Part shown: positions 27,275 through 33,749 of the stretch, one piece after another
Position numbering within the stretch: the stretch's first letter is position 1
Layout: every line of letters starts with the position of its first letter
NCBI GenBank assembly: GCA_028688935.1
Contig: JAQTXE010000005.1
Span: 1-33,749 of the forward strand
DNA length: 33,749 bases
Reading direction: 5' to 3'
Origin: Syntrophales bacterium
GTDB lineage: Bacteria; Desulfobacterota; Desulfobaccia; Desulfobaccales; 0-14-0-80-60-11
Made by a program: the position numbers and the translations under genes
Notes under the pieces: model-generated
Told to the model about the DNA's origin: nothing
Databases searched by the model: none
The model's input: only the letters and a program-made list of their open reading frames with translations

Positions 27275-28293
27275 GAATACAGTTTTCAGTTTTCGGTTTT
27301 CGGTTTTCGGTTAAAAGAAAGTACGGAGGCCCGCCTCACCGCGAAAGACCTAGCCCCACCCCGGTCCTCCCCCCTCAAGGGGGAGGGGGATATAGGGCCT
27401 CCTCGAAGCTTTTAGTCATCTGCTCCTTGCTATTGCTTATAGGGGGATGGGTCCGGGACTTGGGGGCAACGATACTGATAAGGGATGACCGGGGAAAAGA
27501 AATCTCCCTGGCGGCTCCGCCCCGGCGCATCGTCTCCTTATATGGCGGGTTGTCGGAAATCCTGGAGGCCCTGGGGGTGGCCGACCGGGTAGTGGCCCGC
27601 ATCCAGGGGGATGACACGCTACAAAAAATCCCCACCGTGGGCACCCATCTCCAGCCCAACGTGGAGATGATCCTGGCCCTGAAACCGGACCTGGTGGTCC
27701 AGGGTGGGGTCTCCAAGGGCATGCCGGCCTTGAGAAAGCTGGAGGCGGAGAAGGTGCCGGTGGCCCTGTTCGCGCCCCATGATTTTCCCGGGCTCTTCAG
27801 CGTCATCCGGCGTTTGGGGGTCATCACCGGGCGGGATAAAGCTGCGGCCACCATCAACCGGGGGATGGAGAAGCGTCTTGAGGAAGTGGCTAAGCGGGTA
27901 GCCGGGCTCAAGCCCCCCCGGGTCTTTTTCGAGGTGCGCTATCATAACCTCCTGGCCGCGGGCCGGGGTTCCCTGGTGAACGACATCATCAACCGGGCCG
28001 GGGGGGTGAATATCGTGGACAGCCCCAAAAAGCTGGCGCCCTTCGGCCTGGAGGCCCTGATCCAGGCCCAGCCGGAGGTCTATATCATCCAGCAGGGGCC
28101 CATGAACCGCAGCCCGGAGGACATCTACACCCGGCCTTATTTCCAGGAATTGCGGGCGGTGAAAACGAAGCGGGTGCTGGTGGTGGCCGAAAGCCTCTTT
28201 TCCCGGCCCGGACCCCGGTCCGCAGAGGCGGTGGAGAAATTGGCCCGGTTTCTCCATCCGGACGCCTGGGGCAAGGCAGGAAGCAGGGATTAG
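27271..28293 (+). CDS. btuF: Periplasmic cobalamin/Fe-siderophore-type binding protein (BtuF-like) with repeat-encoded N-terminus
   Basis: ATGA overlap with btuD; VSLYGGLSEILEALGVADRVVARIQGDDTLQKIPTVGTHLQPNVEMILALKPDLVV; no clear alternative ATG/GTG before the hydrophobic segment. Confidence 0.88.
   Translation: MRIQFSVFGFRFSVKRKYGGPPHRERPSPTPVLPPQGGGGYRASSKLLVICSLLLLIGGWVRDLGATILIRDDRGKEISLAAPPRRIVSLYGGLSEILEALGVADRVVARIQGDDTLQKIPTVGTHLQPNVEMILALKPDLVVQGGVSKGMPALRKLEAEKVPVALFAPHDFPGLFSVIRRLGVITGRDKAAATINRGMEKRLEEVAKRVAGLKPPRVFFEVRYHNLLAAGRGSLVNDIINRAGGVNIVDSPKKLAPFGLEALIQAQPEVYIIQQGPMNRSPEDIYTRPYFQELRAVKTKRVLVVAESLFSRPGPRSAEAVEKLARFLHPDAWGKAGSRD
27281..27312 (+). repeat. TTTTCAGTTTTCGG repeat inside the 5' end of the btuF ORF
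   Basis: agttttcagttttcggttttcggttttcggtt. Confidence 0.85.
27354..27391. repeat. CCCCACCCCGGTCCTCCCCCCTCAAGGGGGAGGGGGAT repeat inside the 5' end of the btuF ORF
   Basis: Reverse complement of 30151-30190 is closely similar. Confidence 0.8.
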
Positions 28294-28317
28294 GGGTCAG
28301 TGGCCAGGGATCAGGGA
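28291..28317 (+). repeat. GGGGTCAGTGGCCAGGGATCAGGG repeat
   Basis: Related to the GGGGCCA repeats at 8598 and 29302. Confidence 0.65.
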
Positions 28318-28335
28318 ATAGAAGGACTCTCTTCT

Positions 28336-28361
28336 GTCATCCTGAGCGCAGCGAAGGATCT
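28336..28361 (+). repeat. GTCATCCTGAGCGCAGCGAAGGATCT dispersed repeat
   Basis: Matches a motif common in intergenic DNA of many bacteria; variant at 30128-30153. Confidence 0.8.
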
Positions 28362-28420
28362 AAGGTTGCGCCTCACAGATTGTGTGGCACTTATCGCACC
28401 TTTAGTCTTTAAACCGCTTT

Positions 28421-28506
28421 TTAAGTCCCCCTTTATAAAGGGGGATTTAGGGGGATTTGCAGCACCTTATAAAATCCCCCCTACCCCCCTTTAAAAAAGG
28501 GGGGAG
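28421..28506. repeat. C/G-run composite inverted repeat
   Basis: TTAAGTCCCCCTTTATAAAGGGGGATTTAGGGGGATTT...AAATCCCCCCTACCCCCCTTTAAAAAAGGGGGG. Confidence 0.85.
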
Positions 28507-28572
28507 AAATTCTGGTTTCTCAGAGTCTTACTTGTAACCTGGAACCAGGAACTTGGAACTATCGGAAACTTG

Positions 28573-29994
28573 ATGCGCCAAACCCGAGGATTAGTCATCG
28601 CCGGCACGCAGAGCGGGGTGGGCAAGACCACCATCACCCTGGGGCTGATCGCCGTGCTGCGCCGCCGGGGGCTGACGGTGCAGCCCTTTAAGGTGGGCCC
28701 GGATTTCATCGACCCCGGGCACCACACCCGGGCCGCGGGCCGCATTTCCCGGAACCTGGACGGCTGGATGCTGAGTCAAGAGGCTAATCTATCCCTTTTT
28801 CGCCGCCAGGCCGGGTCCGCCCAGGTGGCGGTGGCGGAGGGGGTGATGGGGCTCTTTGACGGCTATGACGGTATGAGCGAAGCCGGGTCCACCGCCCAGA
28901 TGGCCAAGTGGCTGGGGCTGCCGGTGCTCTTGGTGGTGGATGCCCGCTCTATGGCCCGGAGCGCCGGGGCCCTGGTTCACGGCTTTGCCACCTTTGATCC
29001 GGACCTGGCCCTGGCCGGGGTGGTTTTTAACCGGGTGGGCAGCCCTACGCACTTGCATTATCTGGAGCAGGCCCTGAACGGGCTTGAAGGAATCAAATGC
29101 TTCGGCGGCCTGCCCCGGGAAGGGGAACTAGCCATCCCGGAAAGACATCTGGGCCTCGTAACCTCAGAGGACCATCCCCTGGAGGAGACGCGCTTGGAGT
29201 ATCTGGCCGATTTCCTGGAACAAAACCTGGACCTGGACGGGTTATTGGCGTCGCTGCCGGTTTTATCCTTCCCCCCGGAAACCTTGGTGGATAGCGCTTC
29301 TCCTCCTGGCCCCCGGCCCCTGGCCCCTGGCCCCTCCAGCGTGCGTCTGGGGGTGGCCCGGGACCCGGCCTTTTGTTTTTATTACCAGGAAAACTTGGAA
29401 TTGCTGGCCCATTCCGGGGCCGAACTGGTGCCTTTTTCCCCTTTGGCGGACCGGGAACTGCCGGAAAATCTTGATGGAATCTACCTGGGCGGAGGCTACC
29501 CGGAATTATACGCGGCCCAATTGGCGGCCAATGAAGGCTTGAAGCGCAGCATTGCCGCCCAGGCCGCGGCCGGGCTGCCCATTTATGCGGAATGCGGCGG
29601 CTTGATGTATCTTGCCCAGGAGATCGAGGATCTGGAGGGCCACCCCCACCCCCTGGCCGGAGTGCTGCCCCTACAGGTGCGCATGCTGCCCCGGCTCAAG
29701 ACCCTGGGCTACCGGGAAATCACCCTGGCGGCCTCCGGCCTCTTGGGGCCGGCGGGGACCAAGGCCCGGGGGCATGAATTTCATTACTCGGAAATTACCA
29801 CCATAGATGGCAACCTGTCCCGGCTCTACCAAATCACGGCCAGGCAGGGCGGAGAAGCGGTACCGGAAGGCTACTCTATTAAAAATGTTTTGGCCAGCTA
29901 CGTCCACCTCCATTTCGGCAGCAACCCGGAAGTGGCCCGGCAGTTAGTAGGCAGGTGCCTTGATTATAAGTTGAAAGCGGCAAAAGTCGCGTAA
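28573..29994 (+). CDS. cbiA: Cobyrinate a,c-diamide synthase
   Basis: GLVIAGTQSGVGKTTITLGLIAVLRRRGLTVQPFKVGPDFIDPGHH; EGVMGLFDGYDG; GATase part YLGGGYPELYAAQLAANEGLK...YAECGGLMYL; HEFHYS. Confidence 0.96.
   Translation: MRQTRGLVIAGTQSGVGKTTITLGLIAVLRRRGLTVQPFKVGPDFIDPGHHTRAAGRISRNLDGWMLSQEANLSLFRRQAGSAQVAVAEGVMGLFDGYDGMSEAGSTAQMAKWLGLPVLLVVDARSMARSAGALVHGFATFDPDLALAGVVFNRVGSPTHLHYLEQALNGLEGIKCFGGLPREGELAIPERHLGLVTSEDHPLEETRLEYLADFLEQNLDLDGLLASLPVLSFPPETLVDSASPPGPRPLAPGPSSVRLGVARDPAFCFYYQENLELLAHSGAELVPFSPLADRELPENLDGIYLGGGYPELYAAQLAANEGLKRSIAAQAAAGLPIYAECGGLMYLAQEIEDLEGHPHPLAGVLPLQVRMLPRLKTLGYREITLAASGLLGPAGTKARGHEFHYSEITTIDGNLSRLYQITARQGGEAVPEGYSIKNVLASYVHLHFGSNPEVARQLVGRCLDYKLKAAKVA
29302..29336 (-). 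repeat. GGGGCCA-type repeat inside cbiA interdomain linker
   Basis: cctcctggcccccggcccctggcccctggcccctc; encodes SPPGPRPLAPGPS. Confidence 0.85.
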
Positions 29995-30084
29995 AGAGAC
30001 TTGGGGTAAATGGGAAAAAGGTAAAGGGGAAAAGGTAAGAAGGAAAAAAATAAGGTAAAAAGGGAAAAGATAAGCCTCTTTCAA

Positions 30085-30128
30085 AATTCTTCGTTTCCCT
30101 AAGAAGTTTCCTGAAGAATTGTTTTTTT
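30085..30128 (+). terminator. Possible intrinsic terminator in the cbiA-cbiC gap
   Basis: AATTCTTC...GAAGAATT followed by gTTTTTTT. Confidence 0.4.
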
Positions 30129-30190
30129 GCGGGAGCGAAGCGACCGAAGAATCCCCTCCCCTTTTGAGGGGGGAGGGTTAGGGTGGGGGT
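30128..30190. repeat. Two adjacent repeat copies (GAGCGAAGCGACCGAAGAATC and CCCCTCCCCTTTTGAGGGGGGAGGGTTAGGGTGGGGGT)
   Basis: Variants of 28336-28361 and 27354-27391. Confidence 0.75.
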
Positions 30191-30316
30191 GGTGTCTTTT
30201 GGGCTGATTACAGATAGTTAGCCAGGTCGCCCCCCTATCCAATTATCATTTCTTCCTCTTTTTCCCTTTTCGCCCCCCGGGTTAAAGTCGGCCTCATCAA
30301 CAAGAGAGGAATTTAA

Positions 30317-30955
30317 ATGACTTGGCAACCACGCCTCCCCCAGGAGATCGAGGCGGAGAGTTTCCGCCGCATCGACGCCCAGGTGGGGGCCCATGATTTT
30401 TCTAGCCTGGTCTGGCCCGTAGTGCGGCGCATGATTCACACCACCGGCGACCTGGGTTACTTGCAGACGGTGCGGGTGCACCCCGAGGCTGTCGCCGCCG
30501 GGGTGGCGGCCCTGCGCCGGGGCGCGGTGGTGGGCACGGACACGCGGATGCTCCTGGCGGGCATCTCCACGGGCCGCCTGAGCCGCCTGGGAGTGGAGCC
30601 GTTTTGTCTCCTGGATGATCCGGAGGTGGCTGAAGCCGCGGCCCGCCAGGAAACCACCCGCACCGCCGCGGGCCTGGAACTGGCCCTGCCCCGCCTGGCC
30701 GGAGGCATCGTCGCCATCGGCAATGCACCCACGGCCTTGTTAAGGCTCCTGGAGTTGCTGGCTGCCGGGGCCCCGCCCCCGGCCCTGGTGGTGGGGCTGC
30801 CCGTGGGCTTTGTCAATGCCGCGGAGTCCAAAGAAGCGCTGACGCAGCAGAACTGTCCTTTTATCACGTCTTTGGGACCTAAAGGAGGCTCGGCCGTGGC
30901 CGCGGCCGTGATTAATGCCCTGGCCGTCTCGGCCCTGAAGGAGATGGACTCATGA
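30317..30955 (+). CDS. cbiC: Precorrin-8X / cobalt-precorrin-8 methylmutase
   Basis: IEAESFRRIDAQV...VVRRMIHTTGDLGY; VVGTDTRMLLAGI; IGNAPTALLRLLEL; VVGLPVGFVNAAESKEAL. Confidence 0.96.
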   Translation: MTWQPRLPQEIEAESFRRIDAQVGAHDFSSLVWPVVRRMIHTTGDLGYLQTVRVHPEAVAAGVAALRRGAVVGTDTRMLLAGISTGRLSRLGVEPFCLLDDPEVAEAAARQETTRTAAGLELALPRLAGGIVAIGNAPTALLRLLELLAAGAPPPALVVGLPVGFVNAAESKEALTQQNCPFITSLGPKGGSAVAAAVINALAVSALKEMDS

Positions 30956-31674
30956 CCCCGAAAATCGGGACGCTTTACGGGATCGGCGTGGGACCGGGCG
31001 ATCCGGATCTGATCACTTTGAAGGCCCTGCGGGTGTTGCAGCGGGTGCCCCACATCTTTGCTTCCTGCTCCAGCAAAAACAGCTACAGCCTGGCTTTGAA
31101 CATTGTCCGCTGCCACTTGAACGGGGCGGGCATTGAGCATCTCCCCTTTCCCATGACCCGGGACCCCCAGGTCTTACAAGATGCCTGGGACAAGAACGCC
31201 GCCCGGGTCCTGGAAGTTTTGGCTGCCGGCAGTGACGCGGCCTTCGTCACCCTGGGGGACCCCCTGACCTACTCCACCTTCGGCTACCTCCTGAAAACCA
31301 TCAAGCGGTTGCAACCGGAGGCCCGGGTGGTCACCATCCCCGGCATCACTTCCTACAGCGCGGCTGCAGCCTTGACTCATACCCCCCTCACCGAAGGGGA
31401 GGAATCCTTTTCTCTGGTGTCCGGGGCCCAGGGCGCGGCCCGGCTCCGGGAAGTGGTGGACAAGAGCGATAATATCGTCATGCTCAAGACCTACCGTAAT
31501 TTTGCTGAAATCTACCAGGCCCTGGAGGAGCTGGACCTGTTGGACCGGGCCGTGTGCATCAGCCGCTGCGGCTTGGACGGGGAAACGGTGGTGGAAAACC
31601 TCCGGGACCTGAAAGAGGAGTCCCTATCCTATCTCTCCATGATTATTATTAAAAAGAAGGGCAAAGGTTATTGA
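30952..31674 (+). CDS. cbiL: Precorrin-2 / cobalt-factor II C20-methyltransferase
   Basis: GTLYGIGVGPGDPDLITLKALRVLQ; FVTLGDPLTYSTFGYLL; VVTIPGITSYSAAAA; ATGA overlap with cbiC. Confidence 0.95.
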   Translation: MTPKIGTLYGIGVGPGDPDLITLKALRVLQRVPHIFASCSSKNSYSLALNIVRCHLNGAGIEHLPFPMTRDPQVLQDAWDKNAARVLEVLAAGSDAAFVTLGDPLTYSTFGYLLKTIKRLQPEARVVTIPGITSYSAAAALTHTPLTEGEESFSLVSGAQGAARLREVVDKSDNIVMLKTYRNFAEIYQALEELDLLDRAVCISRCGLDGETVVENLRDLKEESLSYLSMIIIKKKGKGY

Positions 31675-32729
31675 AGGCGGCACAAAAAACCTCGGGAGGT
31701 TGGGGGCGATGGCTAGTGCTCCTGGTGGTCGGCCTGGTGGTGATGAGTTATTGGCTGGGGTGGTGGCCCGGGGCGCATCACCTTACGGTGCACAAGCTCT
31801 ATCGCCAACTGGCCAGCCCTCTCCTGCGGCTGTTGATTTACATGGGCGCGGGCCTGCTGGTGGGGCAGGCCATCGAGTCCCTGGGCTGGGCCGCCAGATT
31901 AGGGGGCCTGGCCGCGCCGCTGCTGCGCTGGGGGCATCTCCGCCGGGAATGCGGGGCCAGCTTCACGGCCGCGTTTTTTTCCGGGATAATGGCCAACACC
32001 ATGCTGATTACTCTGTACCAGGAAGGGAAAATCAGCCGCCGGGAAATGACCTTGACTTACCTGTTAAACAGCGCCTTGCCGGTCTATCTGCTGCATCTGC
32101 CCACCACGTTTTTTATAATTTTGCCGTTAGTCAAGGAGGCCGGCCTGATTTATCTGGGGCTGACCCTGAGTTCAGCCGTGCTCCGGACTGCGGTCTACCT
32201 GATTTACGCCCGTTTCCGGCTCATGGCGGCACCGGGAGGAGAAAGCGCCGCGGCTGGGACGGTCCAGGAGCGGAAAGAAGGGTTGGCGCGGGAAATCTGG
32301 GGCAAGTTCCGGCAGCGGTTTACCCGGGTGATCCTTTACACCCTGCCCATCTATCTGTTCATTTTTATCCTCAATGATGGGGGATTTTTTAAGTGGCTCC
32401 GGGATGTTACCGCCTCTCATATAGCCGTGGGCTTTTTCCCCATGGAGGCGGCCAGCGTGGTGATTTTCAGCGTGGCCACGGAGTTCACTTCCGGCATGGC
32501 CGCGGCGGGCGCGTTTTTACAGGCCGGGACCCTGACCATCCATCAGACGGTCCTGGCCCTGGTCCTGGGGAATATCGTAGCCACGCCCATCCGGGCCTTA
32601 AGGCACCAGCTGCCCTCGCATATGGGGATTTTTTCCCCGAAGTTGGGGACCGAATACCTGTTGCTGAGCCAGGGCCTGCGGCTGGCGAGCCTGGTGCTGG
32701 TGGCGGTGCCTTATGCGCTGTGGGGATAA
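31671..32729 (+). CDS. Nucleoside-recognition (Gate) domain multi-TM protein in cobalamin operon
   Basis: Multiple TM helices; LLIYMGAGLLVGQAIE; SFTAAFFSGIMANTMLITLYQEGKISRREMTLTYLLNSALPVYLLHLP; TTG start overlapping the cbiL stop. Confidence 0.82.
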   Translation: MKAAQKTSGGWGRWLVLLVVGLVVMSYWLGWWPGAHHLTVHKLYRQLASPLLRLLIYMGAGLLVGQAIESLGWAARLGGLAAPLLRWGHLRRECGASFTAAFFSGIMANTMLITLYQEGKISRREMTLTYLLNSALPVYLLHLPTTFFIILPLVKEAGLIYLGLTLSSAVLRTAVYLIYARFRLMAAPGGESAAAGTVQERKEGLAREIWGKFRQRFTRVILYTLPIYLFIFILNDGGFFKWLRDVTASHIAVGFFPMEAASVVIFSVATEFTSGMAAAGAFLQAGTLTIHQTVLALVLGNIVATPIRALRHQLPSHMGIFSPKLGTEYLLLSQGLRLASLVLVAVPYALWG

Positions 32730-32739
32730 TAATATCTCA

Positions 32740-32775
32740 CGCAAAGGCACCAAGGCGCAAAGAGAAAGACGCAAG
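32740..32775. repeat. CGCAAAGGCACCAAGGCGCAAAG repeat
   Basis: Matches 21541-21573. Confidence 0.85.
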
Positions 32776-32783
32776 AGAATTAT

Positions 32784-33749
32784 TTGGAAGATCGGGATTT
32801 AATTAATTATTCGGAGATAGAAAAGCCGCCCCGGCCCCGGAAGGAGCTGCGCCAGGGCTTTTCCACGGGCACTGCGGCCGCAGCCGCGGCCCAGGGCGCC
32901 CTGCGGGAGTTGCTAGAGTTGACTTGCCCGGATAAGGTAGAGGTGGCTCTACCCGGCGGCGGCAGCCTCAAGATACCCCTGCATTATCATCGCCGCGATG
33001 GCGGGACAGGCATCGCCGCGGTCATCAAAGACGCGGGGGACGACCCGGATGTGACCAATGGCGCAGAGATCGGCGTCTGTGTGCGCTTACTGGCTGATCA
33101 GGAGGGTAAAGAAGAGATTGTTTTTCAGGCCGGAGCAGGCGTGGGCCGGGTGACCAAACCGGGGCTGGTCCTGGCCGTGGGGGAGCCGGCTGTCAACCCG
33201 GTGCCCCGGCGGATGATCCGGGGCAGCCTGAAGGCGGTATGGGACCAAGTTTTTCCGGAAAAGCCCATGCGCCTGGGAGTGGAAATTATCGTGCCCCGGG
33301 GCGAGGAATTGGCCCGGCACACTTTGAACCCGCGGCTGGGAATCATGGGCGGCATCTCCATCTTAGGAACCACCGGTCTGGTGAAACCTTTCTCCCATGC
33401 GGCTTACCGGGCCACTATCGCCGCCAGCCTGCGGGTGGCCCAGGCTGCGGGGTTGAAAAAGATCGTCTTCAGCACCGGGGGCAAAAGCGAGCAATACCTG
33501 CAAACCCTGCTGCCGGAGCTGCCGGAAGAGGCCTTTGTGCAGATGGGGGATTATGTGCGTTTCGCCCTGAAGGCCGGGGCCAACCTCAAGTTTCCGGAAA
33601 TGACGGTGGGGGCCTTTTTCGGCAAGGCCATGAAAATCGCCCAGGGTTTCGGCCACACGCATGCTTCCCGGGGTTTGGCCAACCTGAGACAGTTGGGCCG
33701 GTTGACCGCGGAGAAAACTGGAAACGCCCGCTTAGCTCAGGAGGTGGCC
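32784..33749 (+). CDS. cbiD: Cobalt-precorrin-5B C1-methyltransferase CbiD, 3' end off the window
   Basis: Absent from ORF track because open at the right edge; translated by eye: LRQGFSTGTAAAAAAQGALRELLE...DAGDDPDVTNGAEI...VGRVTKPGLVLAVGEPAVNPVPRRMI...GISILGTTGLVKPFSHAAYRATI. Start assigned to TTG 32784. Confidence 0.93.
   Translation, partial: MEDRDLINYSEIEKPPRPRKELRQGFSTGTAAAAAAQGALRELLELTCPDKVEVALPGGGSLKIPLHYHRRDGGTGIAAVIKDAGDDPDVTNGAEIGVCVRLLADQEGKEEIVFQAGAGVGRVTKPGLVLAVGEPAVNPVPRRMIRGSLKAVWDQVFPEKPMRLGVEIIVPRGEELARHTLNPRLGIMGGISILGTTGLVKPFSHAAYRATIAASLRVAQAAGLKKIVFSTGGKSEQYLQTLLPELPEEAFVQMGDYVRFALKAGANLKFPEMTVGAFFGKAMKIAQGFGHTHASRGLANLRQLGRLTAEKTGNARLAQEVA

Noticed and set aside
28421-28506. 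Rho-independent terminator between btuF and cbiA
   Set aside because: The G/C-run inverted repeat could fold, but it matches a dispersed repeat family and lacks a proper T tract after the stem.

Overview
33.7 kb of GC-rich chromosomal DNA. Gene content suggests an anaerobic deltaproteobacterium / Desulfobacterota-type host (inference from gene families only). From left to right: (1) a duplicated ammonium-transport module, amt(partial)-glnK then amt-glnK, with a near-perfect sigma-54 promoter before the second amt and a putative porin after it. (2) A group of small secreted proteins, including a minus-strand set with repeated Y/W-C-P-W motifs. (3) A group 3b-like [NiFe] (sulf)hydrogenase operon, hydB / cNMP-binding protein / hydG / hydD / hydA / maturation protease. 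(4) An EF-hand protein on the minus strand. (5) ADP-forming acyl-CoA synthetase, peroxiredoxin, a small winged-helix protein and a rhodanese-ferritin-like fusion. (6) A minus-strand fused ChlI/ChlD-type AAA+/VWA protein, an SDR/DUF2867-like protein and a DUF523-DUF1722 protein. (7) A cobalamin riboswitch with a clear terminator/antiterminator, followed by btuC-btuD-btuF and a corrinoid biosynthesis cluster (cbiA/cobB, cbiC, cbiL, a Gate-domain membrane protein, cbiD partial at the right edge). The most unusual layer is a set of at least six short repeat families that occupy most operon gaps. In several places they appear to be read in frame as part of proteins: the HydB C-terminus, the BtuF N-terminus and the CobB interdomain linker. 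No tRNA, rRNA, CRISPR array or transposase gene was recognised.
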